From Adiantum capillus-veneris (lineage: Eukaryota; Streptophyta; Polypodiopsida; Polypodiales; Pteridaceae): a stretch of DNA of 64,000 bases. Below, in pieces: positions 34,066 through 45,676 of this stretch. The notes under the pieces are model-generated. The model was given only the letters and a program-made list of their open reading frames with translations, was not told where the DNA came from and did not search any database. Every line of letters begins with the position of its first letter. Position 1 is the stretch's first letter. Made by a program: the position numbers and the translations under genes. Where the stretch lies: the NCBI GenBank assembly GCA_014529385.2, contig CM043960.1:122379043-122443042 (forward strand), given 5' to 3'.

Positions 34066-35685
34066 TTAAATTGCCTTGCTCCTAGGCTCTCTATCAGGTG
34101 CACTACGCATGTTTTCCGCAATAGAGCGACTGATAGTTTGAGCAAATGCTGCCAAATCTCCTATTTGAGCAGGTATAATGGGTGTGTGTGCTCCAGGAAC
34201 CACATGTGAGATGGGAGTTGGCCTTGGCCTTGGCATACGCGCGGCTCTTGGGTCCCATATTTCGTATGGTGGTGTACCAGACGGTGGTCCAAAGTTTACA
34301 GGCGTGGCCCTAGGCATAGGGGGTGCCTGATATGGCATGTTATTATTAAATGGCATGGCTCCGCTTGTATAAGAGCTTGGATAATTCCGTTGTGGATTGT
34401 AAGCTCTTGGAATAATCGGAGATGTAGGAGCTACATGAGGCTGAGGTACGACAGGTGCACATGATTGATACATACATGTAGGTATAGTTGGGGGCACTCT
34501 GCTACTAGGCATCGACGCAGTGTTAACAAATGAACTCCATGGTGTACTTCTTGTCATGCTCACCACTGGGATATGCATGGTAGCCGTAGTGTCATTAAGA
34601 GAAAGATGAGCTAGATCTGGGAAGGTAAAGCTGCCACTTGTGGGCTCAGATTGTACTGAGGCTCCTGGCGAAACAACATATGGAGGATCAATGGGTCTCA
34701 CTGAGGGAGTCTCCATTTGTGATAGGGTTGGTTGGTTGGCCTTTCCCGTATCCAAGAATCTCATTAGGCCTGTTCAAGGCATGTTGATCCCTGTGTTCTG
34801 TCTTTCTAACTCGACAATCCTATGGAGGACATCACAGACTTTTTGTTGTTGCTCATCTATGCTAGTAGCACCCAATGTGGATTGTAGAACATCTAACCAA
34901 CCCACATGATAGGTGTGTCCTGTGTACCGATCAGTTAAAGCTTCCGCTTGTAGGTCATACTCCCAATTTTCATTTAGGAATATCCCATCTAGGCCTGGAG
35001 TGCTGGAGGTTTCCCTCGAAGTGGAAGCATTATTGCTCCCCATTGCTTGCCCCTCCGTGACTGCTACCTTGGGAGCACTCGGTTGCTCGGCTGGCATGAT
35101 TGTTGTCATAGGAGCCTTTGCTTTCAGGGCTCGACTTTGTTCTAGCCTTCGTAGGTTCTCAATTTTCCTCTCCCTTGTTGCTTGCATATAGCGTTCGATC
35201 TCTTGTACTTCGGCAAGACTCCTACCATCGGGTAGTAAAACCTCAGAGGGAGATAGTCCTAAAGGATCAAGAGGTGCAGTGGATGGAACATTCACATGCA
35301 CACTCTCAAGAAGCATAGGGTCTATTTTAGACCTGAATGACAAATTTACTTCCCCACTCCCTTCATTTATTTCATTAACCGCATGTTCGGAGCGAGTAGC
35401 TCTACTAAGAGTCTCTTTTAAGCGGCTAAACACGCTGGACCCGGGCCGTGGGCCCATGGCATGCATTTCTTGACTTGAACTATCAGGGTTTGGTGTAGGA
35501 TACCCCTCTATGACTTCGTAGTCAAAGGAAGAATCACTAGACACGATATGAGGATCTTGGGTCGCCCTACCTTGAGTCCCGGCCGAAGGTCCAGAACCTA
35601 GGGTGGAGGAATAATGGGTGCCCGCGTAAATGGAGGCACTACCAATATGCTCGTGCTCTAACACTCGTCCAGAGCGTAGGTTCAT
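34066..35685 (-). pseudogene. E2 gag N-terminal region
   Basis: The likely start is the ATG at 35685 (MNLRSGRVL, a phrase common at the start of plant gypsy gag). The preceding codons run back to a TAG at 35737. The region is acidic and Ser/Thr-rich, with a charged helix (LAEVQEIERYMQATRERKIE). After a TGA at 34774-34776 it becomes Pro-rich up to a TAA at 34066-34068. Reading frame is the same as the capsid part, so the stops are point changes in one long ORF. Confidence 0.65.
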
Positions 35686-36108
35686 ATGACTTGGACCCCC
35701 TAGAAGTGTCAGTGAGTGCCCGTGAAGGCTGCTCACCTAGTAATTTTGGGTGTTTTGCAACCCAAGTCTTTTCTTATTTATTTATTTTTTGATTTTTTGG
35801 TCCTTTTTTTCTAGCCCAGCTATAGAATAGAACGTATGATAGCTCAAAATGAGCGTCTCGGTCAGAGGGACGTGCCGTGCTTTACAGCCCTCCGTTTGGT
35901 CACTTTATGCCCTCGGAATCCCTAAAATCGTCAATTTCTAGTAGGGAACTAGGCCCAAATTAGAAAGTCTAAGGGTGCAAGTGGGAAGAGAAGGGAGGAG
36001 AGTGGAGGACTTGCCCCACATGCTCTCATTCCCTCTTGAGGGGGTAGGGTATATATATAAGAGTGAGTCTAGTATATATCATAAGACTGAAGACTGAGGC
36101 CTTGGCCT

Positions 36109-36148
36109 GGGCTTGGGCTTGGGCTTGGGCTTGGGCTTGGGCTTGGGG
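36109..36148. repeat. (GGGCTT)n hexanucleotide repeat in the E2 leader
   Basis: Six and a half GGGCTT units on the + strand, within the 0.8-kb untranslated leader between PBS and gag (35686-36496). In the element RNA it reads (AAGCCC)n. The rest of the leader shows no other feature I can support. Confidence 0.95.
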
Positions 36149-36496
36149 AAATGATCCCGATCCCTATCAAAATTTTAGTGTAGCCCCCCGTCACTCATGC
36201 TTATCTACTTACAGCTAATAGAGATACTGCCACACACACTGTTTATACAGTACTACAGTAGCTAACAGACCTACAAAACTAACCTTACAGAACTAACATT
36301 CCATAGCTAATACCTTAATTCTAACAGTACATTGCAAAAAAATTGTAACTCCTTCTTTACAGAAAACAAAAAAGGACAGTACAGTGTAACAAAAATCTTC
36401 TCCACACAACCACACCTTCCTTCTTCACAAATCCTTCAATTGAAATTGCATCACAAGAAAGCGTAAAGTGCTTAACTGAGCTTAGTGTAGGGCATT

Positions 36497-36514
36497 TCCC
36501 CCGCAGCGGCGCCA
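36497..36514 (-). other. E2 primer-binding site (tRNA-Asp type)
   Basis: On the minus strand TGGCGCCGCTGCGGGGGA begins 4 bp inside the 5' LTR. It closely matches the tRNA-Asp-complementary site TGGCGCCGTTGCCGGGGA of Athila-like plant elements, differing at two or three bases. Confidence 0.85.
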
Positions 36515-36518
36515 AAAA

Positions 36519-37149
<631 letters not shown>

Positions 37150-37154
37150 CTGCA
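37150..37154. other. E2 target-site duplication, right (CTGCA)
   Basis: Matches 23419-23423 exactly. It marks where the interrupted E3 sequence resumes. Confidence 0.95.
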
Positions 37155-37560
37155 GGTTCAAACTTGCTCCAAATATGCACATGTTGTTGTTGAAGCCCTT
37201 AAACTCGCTCAATGAAATTTGGGATCACAAACCTGTTGACTTTTAGAATCTTGTTCTCTTTTGGCACCCCGTGTAGATCCAGCTCCTCGTCATAGCACTC
37301 CAACTATCCTACTGGATCATAACCATCAAAATCCCCTTGCTAATCAAAAACTGAGTGTTTGGCATTTTCCAGTGCTAATTGTAGCAACATCTCTTGTTTC
37401 CAGTTATATGATGCTTCAGATTTCCTATTTTCCATTACTCGCTCCGATACTTGAAAAATATTATGTATTATCTTGCTCTTGAAATCCACCCAATTCACTT
37501 TTTGGAGATTGCTGCAATTCTTGATTCTCAGTTTTGAAATTGGTACCCATTCACATTCTA
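37155..37560 (-). other. E3 internal region, right of E2, no clear frame
   Basis: Continuation of E3 between its gag-like start and the E2 insertion. Glutamine/asparagine-rich text is readable on the minus strand, but with many stops. Nothing recognisable. Confidence 0.4.
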
Positions 37561-37644
37561 CACTTGACTTGCATACTTCTGTTGCAAAATAGCAGCCATT
37601 AACCCCATAATTTGCTGCATCTCTTTTTCTTGGCTTGTCGACAT
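37561..37644 (-). pseudogene. E3 gag-like N-terminus
   Basis: A short minus-strand frame from an ATG at 37644, 27 bp after the primer-site-like sequence. It reads as a 27-residue Gln/Met-rich helix (MSTSQEKEMQQIMGLMAAIL) before a TAG. Position and composition fit the start of a gag protein. The rest is decayed or lies beyond E2. Confidence 0.4.
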
Positions 37645-37670
37645 GGCTGGTTCTGTCTTCCCCGATCTAG

Positions 37671-37688
37671 TTCATGTCCGGTTCACCA
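37671..37688 (-). other. E3 primer-binding-site-like sequence
   Basis: On the minus strand, 3 bp after the LTR end (…CGACA), the text reads TGGTGAACCGGACATGAA. It begins with TGG as a tRNA-complementary site must. I cannot assign the tRNA. Its position between LTR and gag ATG supports the LTR boundary at 37692. Confidence 0.5.
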
Positions 37689-37691
37689 AAT

Positions 37692-38322
37692 TGTCGGAGT
37701 GCGCATCTCTCTAGGGTCGACCTAGAAAGTGCCGGTCTTTATGGCTGTAAACGGAGAAGCAGTCGAGGTCTAAACCAAGCAAAACCAATGCGGTTAGGGC
37801 CGAGTTTAGTGTTAGTAAGAGTATATAGAGATGAGCACAGAGCAATACCGGAAGAAAATCATGACTCGAATCACAAATACCAACGCAAAGTAAATTGAAA
37901 CCTGTTATCGACACTTAATTGATACTGACAATTAGAAGATGCTTCCAGTTAATTGATATTTGAAACCCTATTACAAATCGGTTGCATACACCATCGTTGG
38001 TATGCCTGTTGATTTGCAAACCCATAATCAGAAATCCCCAACCCCTCTGAAGCAATCAGTAATTTCCAAGCAAACCCCACCGTGTATAGCTCCCCTATTC
38101 ATCAATTCCAAAATTTTCCCCTTTTTGCCCTCTGCCTGGTCGAATTTGGGCATGCTCTCTATCTTGCAAAGCACAACCCCTTTTTCACTGCTTGACTTCC
38201 TCAATTACGGTTGCCTTTCACCAAAAATCCTTCCTTCCTTTGAACTCTTCCCTTTTTGCAAGCTCCACCAAAAATCCCTTCTCTTGCCTCCCGCTTCTCG
38301 TCCTTCACTGTCGTTGGCAAAT

Positions 38323-38368
<46 letters not shown>

Positions 38369-38458
38369 ATCCTTCATAGCCTCAACCAAAACAAAAGAGA
38401 GAGCCCTTGTTTGCCATGGCCGATTTACGGCTGCCTTTTCGTACTTTGTTGCTTCAAG

Positions 38459-38517
<59 letters not shown>

Positions 38518-38814
38518 TATCTAATTTGAGAGCTTCATTTTTCCCTCCTCCACCCTTCATGTTCCTTTCTCCCCTATGGCTACCCTCCCTCCTCGAGTTT
38601 CCTCCTTTGTTGCTTCAAATCCAGAGCGAGAGAGAGAGAGACAGAGAGGAAGAAGAAGAATAAGAAGAAAGTACTCCCTTTTTAGCCCATTCCTCGCCAA
38701 GAACTTCCTTGTCCCTTGCTTCCTTCCTTCCTTCCCCTTCATGCTATATCCCCTCTCCTCCTTGCTTACTCGAGAGCGAGGTCAGAGGGTTCTCCTTCAA
38801 GCTTCTCAAGGGCC

Positions 38815-38857
<43 letters not shown>

Positions 38858-40080
38858 TGTATGCTTTTGATCTCCCCCAAGCTCGACTCCTTCCTCCTCT
38901 GCAAAACAACACCCCCTTTCTTCTTTTCGTCCACTCCCCAAAGAGCTCTCACCCGAAATCTCTCTCCTCCAAAAAAACTATCCCAAAAATTGTCCAAAAA
39001 CTGCCCTTAGGGCGCATGAGCCATCCCCTCCTCCTGTTTTTGGTTCCAAAGTTCCCTATTTCAAGTCCCCCCTCCTTGGCGTGTGGCAGACCTTTTGCTA
39101 TTTTTGGGCCCAACTCCCTTGTGCCCCACGCATTCACATGAACCATCCCTTAGGAAGGGCCGACGTTGCCGTCGGTGCTCCCATCTTTCTCCTCAAAACG
39201 CTTTGCCCACAGGGTGCATGAACTCCTCCTATGCAGGTGCCACGTCAGATACGCCTAAAAGGTCCCCAGTCAGCAGCGCCACCGACAGGAGCCACCTGCT
39301 TGCAACTCTGACCATCGAGCCATTGAATCCCAATGCAAACCCCAGTTCTTGGCTTGAACATGTGAAGATCTCAATACCTTTTGACTTTGCCGTACACTCT
39401 AATTGAGCCAATCAAAAAAGGAAAAAACCATTCGCTACCATTCAATCGGCAACTAGGCCACCCTCAAACTTCAGTATCTTGCTTGTCCAGTCTCCGTTCG
39501 AAACGCCGTCACTTTTTGCTAGCTCCGCACACCACGTAGAATGCATCCAAAACCTGGCAAAGCTCCATAAACCTCAGATGGCACATCTACCAAGGTGGCC
39601 AACCCGGCTCAAACCTGGCCCCCGGCAAAAAATTGATCGGCTGTATCTTGGCATCCACAACTGCAAATGACAATCTGGAAAGACTGACATGCTCCATAAT
39701 TCAAGCACTACACAGCCATAGCTCCAAACTGGCTTGAACTACCTGGAATCACTTGGCCTATCCGTCTCAAATCTGCACCCACCTCCAACTTCAAACTCAA
39801 ATATCTTGCTGTTTACAGCTCCGTTTGACAAGCCGTTTGGACCTGTTCCTTTAGCACTTCAAGCTCTACATATCAAGACCAAAAACTAGTAGCTGGAACA
39901 TTCATCACCTGCCACCCTGTCAGGCCCTATCTGGAGCCTTTTTGGTCTTAAAAAACCACATAAAGCATACATCTCTACCCTCTTACTGTCATAATAGCTG
40001 TTAACATTATTCATAAGGTTGGAAAAACCTTGAATATGTATACAAATTTGCATCTTTCACCCCGTGCCTATAAAGCGGCA
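37692..40080 (-). repeat. E3 5' LTR (right copy)
   Basis: Begins TGTCGG and ends GGCA on the + strand, 2389 bp. The part 38018-40080 matches the left LTR; 37692-38017 is present only here. It contains GA microsatellites at 38323-38367, 38462-38513 and 38816-38853, and lacks about 290 bp present at 20830-21105 in the left copy. At about 38853 it shows the uninterrupted site into which LINE-A inserted in the other LTR. Confidence 0.75.
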
Positions 40081-40330
40081 CGACAACGTGACAAGAAGAG
40101 GGTTTGCTAGACAGACATTGGGTGAGTTAATTGGTGTCCTATTATTGGCCTTTTACAAGATGAACTAGATCTGATGGTTTCAATAGCAGGCACCATTGGA
40201 GTCCTATGCTGACATAGGAGGGCTTGATACCCAAAGACATGAGATACAACAAGCAACTAGGAACCGTTATTGGGAAATTAGGAAACACTCTAGGAATCAT
40301 CATCTCAAAATTTTCGTATATACCAAAATT

Positions 40331-40349
40331 CAAGAAAGGAGAGGAGGAA
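40331..40349 (+). other. E1 polypurine tract
   Basis: AAGAAAGGAGAGGAGGAA directly precedes the LTR start TGTAGAAGG, as expected for the plus-strand primer of an LTR element. Confidence 0.8.
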
Positions 40350-40575
40350 TGTAGAAGGTGGAAATCACCTCTAGCAGGACCAGCGGATATCAGAAGCTTC
40401 CAGAAGTATTGACTAGCGAGTTACCATAGTAATTGACGGTGCACATTCAGTCAGACACCAGTTTGACAGACTATAAATAGGACCCCCTATTCATTTTTGG
40501 GGACTTTTGGACTTTTCAAACTCTTGTGACTTTTGTATCACTTTGTAATCGTCTTGTAATGGCATCTTGTACTAT

Positions 40576-40653
<78 letters not shown>

Positions 40654-40868
40654 AAAGCTATTTATTGGCATACTTAATGCTCACCAACTGTGCACTGACT
40701 ATTTTGAATACAATTCCAGCTCCAATTCCAGTCACAATGTTTCGTAATCTCATTTTCCAGTTTTGTTTCCAATAGTTTGAAGTGCTATTTGAATTCGTTG
40801 AATTTGACATCTCTAACTCTAAGTACCAACCTAGAATAGTTGTCTGAACACATCTAGCTCATTCTAGT
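40350..40868 (+). repeat. E1 3' LTR, truncated at its end
   Basis: Starts TGTAGAAGGTGG and matches 11522-11975 or so at about 80-85%. TATA box CTATAAATAG at 40471. A (CT)n run (40581-40648) has expanded where the 5' LTR has only a few CT units. Homology ends at CATTCTAG (about 40868). Confidence 0.85.
40581..40648. repeat. (CT)n microsatellite in E1 3' LTR
   Basis: About 34 CT units at the site where the 5' LTR has only CTCTCTCTCT. An expansion after divergence of the two LTRs. Confidence 0.98.
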
Positions 40869-41582
40869 CCTGGTCTCGGTCTTGTGTGTGTGTGTGTGTG
40901 TGTGTGTGTTTTATGTTTTAATCCTAACCACAATTGGAATCATATGCTTAAGTACAATTTAGATTGAAGTTTCAATACAAAATAACTTATCTTTATGATC
41001 ATAAATTACAAAAGAACATAGCATTAATCAGCTTTACAAAGATAAATTCACAAAGAAATTGTATTTTGTAGGAGATGCTTTTTGCCACAAGCATTCCTAG
41101 TTGAGGGATGAGAGACTCACCTGCCAACCAACCAGACAACACATGGTTAGAATTAATCATGTATTGAATGAGTGACAGGTGTAAAGTCCCCCCCATCCAC
41201 GTGTTATAGTTGTCACATCTAGCAATATATAGCATCTTGCATTCTCCAATAATGAGGTAAATTATCCATTGAGAGAGAGAGACAGAGAAATAATCACCAT
41301 TTAATAAAGATGAGTTTTAACTCCCAACAATCTCTTATTTTCTAATCACACGAGTTGAGAACATCTTCTCAAGACATTGAATTCACAACAAAAATATTAT
41401 TGTGAATATGCATGTATCTATAAATGTAGAGGGTGTGTCCATGAAACTTATAGATTTAAAACCATCACCACCTTTGTAGTATATAATCCCCTATTGTAAT
41501 TATCACAAAACCCTACATTTCATTGTATGGATGTAAGAAATAAACCAATATAAATATGCACTATGCACTATGCCAAAATTTC

Positions 41583-41896
41583 TCACTGTGTGTTTGTGTG
41601 TGTGTGTGTCTGTGTGTGTGTGTGTGTGTGTGTTGTGTGTCTGGGTGTGTGTGTGTGTGCGCGCATGTGCGTGTGCTGTGTGTATGTGTGTGTGTGCGTG
41701 TATGTGTGTGCATGCGCGCACATGTCAATTAGAAGTAAATTTAGTTATAATCTCTAGCTTTGCTTACTTACATTTGAATGAGTGATTGTGTGTACACATG
41801 CGCACACATGGACGAACATGCGCACAGGATTTTATACATGTGTATGCATTTTTGTAGGTATAGTGTATTTTCAAGTGAGGGTGTGTTTTGATTTGC

Positions 41897-41945
<49 letters not shown>
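41583..41945. repeat. GT-rich microsatellite cluster
   Basis: Long interrupted GT/GC-GT tracts at 41583-41720 and pure (GT)n at 41900-41945. Apparent Cys/Val or Thr/His proteins across them are artefacts. Confidence 0.97.
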
Positions 41946-41955
<10 letters not shown>

Positions 41956-42507
41956 CACATATGTGCACACGTACGTATGTGTCCACGGGTGTGCGAATAC
42001 ATATGAAAACATTTGTACAAAAATTGCAACAATTTCTTCACCAAATTTAAAATTGATGACAAGAATTAATGCCATGTTGCAAATCACCTCCAAGACTATG
42101 ATGTCCAAGGGGTACCTTGATGATTGATATAGTGTTACAATTTATACTTTGATCGGCTTCGCAACATATGTAGATATCATAGAATTATGCTAAATTGAAA
42201 GTAAGCAAATAGTCTTTCAAGCTCTACTATGTAGTACAACTCAAGCTTGTGTATACTCAAGGCCCTCTTGGTTGGCATCCATCACTCTTCTTCTCCTTTT
42301 ATCCTCATATGTCCTCAATCTGTTGAAGAGCAGAGTGACCTATTATTAGATACACCAATTTATGTTTTGCATAGAGACAATATTGTAAGAGAGAGAGTGT
42401 GTGTGTGTGTGTGTACATGTGAGAAGGAGAGAGAATGATAAAAGACAACAAAGCTGCAATCAGTTTCCTCCTCTTTCAGCAATACTCTTTTCTTTAAAAA
42501 TCAATAC

Positions 42508-42801
42508 CTAGGAGTGAGTTGTGTGTGTGTGTGTGTGTGTGTCCAAAACTTCTTTTGTTTGGTGTGCATGAGAGCTAGAGGGAGAAATTTTTAGAGGGTA
42601 GGGAAAGTAGTTTACCATCTTTTGTCTTTGTTTGAAAAGAAAAAGTATAGGTAATGGTCCTAAATTTTTCCTTGTCAATGCACCACTGCGTTTTAAAACA
42701 AGTGAAAGATATTCAAAAAAGTATTTGGACATTCTATTTGTACCCTTCCAATTTGTGTGAAAAGAAATTGAGAGCTTTCTCAAGGCCTTCAACGGCTGCA
42801 C
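42508..42801 (-). pseudogene. Possible displaced C-terminal piece of the E5 polymerase
   Basis: A 97-codon ATG frame on the same strand and 0.7 kb downstream of the RT. It reads SISFHTNWKGTNRMSKYFFE, then LVLKRSGALTRKNLGPLPIL and KQRQKMVNYFPYP. Penelope-type proteins continue after the RT palm with a thumb region containing an F-H/Y-P stretch and a conserved KNL. The match here is only suggestive. The final residues are GT-repeat artefact. If real, GT expansion has split the ORF. Confidence 0.25.
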
Positions 42802-43081
42802 TTTTATGACTTTCTTTTTTGTGCATCTAGTGAAAAGGTAGTTTTAATGAGCCTTCAAAATACAAACTAGGGCCACCATTCAAATTTGAAGGTTGGGTGA
42901 GAGTCACGAGTCACACCCAAAATATTTAAGCAAATAATAATAAGATATCACCAAAAAAAAAAGAGGGGGGGGGGGGGGGGGGGGGGTCTCCTAACTTTGA
43001 GAGTGAGTGTGTGTGTGTGTGTTTTTTTCTTTCTTTCTTTCCTTTTTTTTTTTCTTTTGAGCTTTGTAAAACATCAAAACC

Positions 43082-43138
<57 letters not shown>

Positions 43139-43323
43139 CATGTGCAAATCATACTCTCACCATTTTTGTGAATCAAATAAATTAATATAAGTTTAAAATT
43201 TATTGATACAATTTCATATAATAATAGTCAAAAAAGTGGTGATGGTCTAACTCGCTCTCTATAGAACATGGCTATGTGTGCATGTGCGTGATGCATTTTT
43301 GTACATGAGGTCTTTTTCAGCTT

Positions 43324-43376
<53 letters not shown>

Positions 43377-43504
43377 CCCTCCCCCATCCCTAGGGAAAGG
43401 TCAACATGGTGGGGGGTGAGTCCACCATGTGGACCTCCCCCCCCCACCAAGAAATGCTATTAGCATATCTTTATCAATCTTTAAACAAGGAAATTCATTA
43501 TGTT

Positions 43505-45060
43505 TCAAAAATTCAAGAATGTTACTTGTAATTCTATTTTGATTAAAACCATTCTTTGTAAACAATGATATCGATGCATTACATCCGTGTATGCTATTGA
43601 GGTGTGTGATACATTATAAATAATTGGCATTACTTGAGATATACACACTTTATCTGCCATTTTTTTAGGTCTATTGCTAAAAGCATGTATAAATGAGACA
43701 CTTGAACAAGGAAGCATTTCTTTTTTCCAAGCTGTCGATGTTTCATAATTACCAATAAACGATCGAGTAAGTGAAATATAAGTGTTCAAGTAAGTGGTAT
43801 CATAAGTGTTTGTGGTATTCTTTATGGTAATGATATCCAATGGGTATATGGTCCCCATATCTGTGTGATCAATGTGATTTGTAAGTCCTAAACTTTGCAA
43901 CACAAATTCATTGTTAATAAACAACAAGTCCTCCATAAACCTAAATGAGAGACGGAAAGCTTTTAGTCTATTACTATAATTTAATCACGATAGACGTCGA
44001 ATAAATTTTAATTCAAACCATGCCAAATACAAATTACACCACAGTGGGGAACAAGAATATCCCATAGGGATTCCCTTAATTTGTTTGACTACATTGAAAC
44101 CTAATTTGGTATAGCAATTATCTAAGACAAATGCATTGATGTTAATAAATCATCAAAATGAATAGATATCTCTTTTTGTTTCTTAGTGAGAATATAAGTG
44201 CTTCTAGATTTTTTAAACCCTTTATAACCTAAGGTATTTATTACTTTCAATATGTTTTTAAGATACTCAATCAAGCTATTGGGACCATAATGAGGGATAG
44301 CTTCATAGCATGATTTTATATTGAAAGTATGTATGCTAAATATTTATTTTAGGTAAATTAATTAAACAATCATATTGATTTTGAATCATCCAATAAGCAT
44401 TTGTATGAATGTGTGTGAATGTATATATTTTGTTGTGTAAAGATTCGATGTATTCTATAAGGCCATTATTTATTGTCTTTAATAACTTAGTTATAGTTGA
44501 TGTAACATTGGAAAACATGCATCCAGGTGCATTAGTGATCCAACGGAAGTCATTTTTATGAATTATAAAATTTTCCATTAGATATGGAAATGTATAATGC
44601 AAAGGTGAATCAATACTGTTATTCAGAGAGAATTTACAAATTGCTTCAAACATAGTATTTTCCTCTACCATGGAGTATTCGAATTCACTAGAAGATATCC
44701 TTAATTTAGTGGCATTTCTAATGAGGTTTTTACAAATAAAAGTGGGTGTTTGGGCTGACTTATCCAATCCACAAATGAAAAGATGAGTAGTAAGATAAGC
44801 AATCTCATCTAAGAAATCTTTATTTCTATACCAAGATTTTTTATTCTGTCTATGATTGGCAGAGAATTCTCTCATAACTATCTTTGTTATAAATATATGA
44901 TGTGCTACAGACTCATTGATGCACATTAATTTACACACTTTTGGCCAACAATCACATAATTCATTAATGATTGATTTGGGATTCAATGGTTCATATGGAA
45001 TATGATTTAAGCCTTTACTAACCACTTCTTTAAGCAATGGATGTCTACATATCTCAAAAT
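43505..45060 (-). pseudogene. E5 Penelope-type reverse transcriptase core, frameshifted
   Basis: Synthesises DNA from element RNA. On the minus strand: EVVSKGLNHIP (RT1-like start, about 45020), CGLDKSAQTPTFICK, IIHKNDFRWITNAPG (about 44560), then after a frameshift IHTFNIKSCYEAIPH (motif A). After another: FVLDNCYTKLGF, KQIKGIPMGYSCSPL (about 44085-44045), CNLYLAWFELKFI, and FRFMEDLLFINN (motif C, about 43937). These match the Penelope pattern QxxGIPMG...SP...NLYL...E and RYxDDLL. Motif A has Asn for Asp (codon 44320-44322), motif C has Glu for the first Asp (43931-43933), and a TGA lies at 43985-43987. Three or more frameshifts make it inactive. Confidence 0.8.
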
Positions 45061-45676
45061 TACTACATGGAAACCATAGTTATCAAAAGTTTTGAGAAAT
45101 GGTTTGAATCTTTTTGAAGTGGAACAAATACATTTTACTAGTGGGAAAGAGAAGTTGCAAAAAGTTCCTAAGGGTTTAGGTGGATAAGTTTTTAGTGTAT
45201 TTCCATGCAAACCCAATGTTTAATTCCTTAAATGTTTTGTTAATATTAAATTCTTTCAAAATCTCTTTAAACACAGTTTCAGGGGATAAGAAATCAAAGA
45301 ACTTATTAACAAATAGGACATGAACAAATCTCTTACTGCGTTTCTTCTTGGAGGAAAAAGAGAAGAGATGATTAGCTTTTCTAGTTAAGAAGCGAACCTG
45401 GTCATCATCATCATTGAAATCCAAAGCTTTCGAAGTTTCTCCCAATTCCTCTGATCCACGAAACTGTCTTGGCTTTTTGGTAGTGGATTGCATACTTCCA
45501 GGGGTATAAGGAAGCCTTTTGAATGAGTCTTTGTTTTTAGAAGGCTTAAGAATAGACTCAATGGTGTTTGCAATAGGAGTATTTACTAGCTTTGGGAGTA
45601 ATGGAGTATTGCAACTATAGAGGACTAGGCCACGGGCTGCCTCTAGCATATGCTCATGAAACCAAAAAGTATACAA
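45061..45676 (-). pseudogene. E5 polymerase N-terminal region, second part
   Basis: Two overlapping minus-strand frames (45176-45676 and 45007-45216) carry a basic and acidic segment (FNDDDDQVRFLTRK, FSSKKKRSKRF), then ETVFKEILKEFNINKTF, and PPKPLGTFCNFSFPL leading into the RT. It lies immediately upstream of the RT core on the same strand with only frame changes between, so it is taken as its N-terminal extension. No domain recognised. Confidence 0.45.

Larger units (their letters stand above)
40081..40868 (+). mobile_element. E1-family 3' end: internal tail, PPT and truncated LTR
   Basis: Begins directly after the E3 LTR. It contains 270 bp of internal sequence, a polypurine tract and an LTR of the E1 family in the same orientation as E1. 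The simplest reading is that this is the 3' end of E1 itself, displaced by nested E3. No second element remnant of this family is present to provide an alternative. The LTR lacks the last 70 bp, where the Penelope-like element begins. Confidence 0.65.
40884..43380 (-). repeat. E5 left terminal repeat (pseudo-LTR), GT-rich
   Basis: 40907-41186 matches 46857-47138. 41187-41425 matches 53053-53325. 43308-43375 (GGTCTTTTTCAG then GT repeats) matches 53316-53396. Between the last two lies 1.9 kb rich in (GT)n (41583-41720, 41900-41945, 42395-42415, 42521-42542, 43085-43134, 43326-43374) and a run of 22 G (42965-42986). The uninterrupted sequence around 41183-41190 is the empty form of the E4 target. 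Confidence 0.8.

Noticed and set aside
41503-43180. Multiple Cys-Val or Thr-His frames
   Set aside because: Translations of GT tracts; no codon or domain support.
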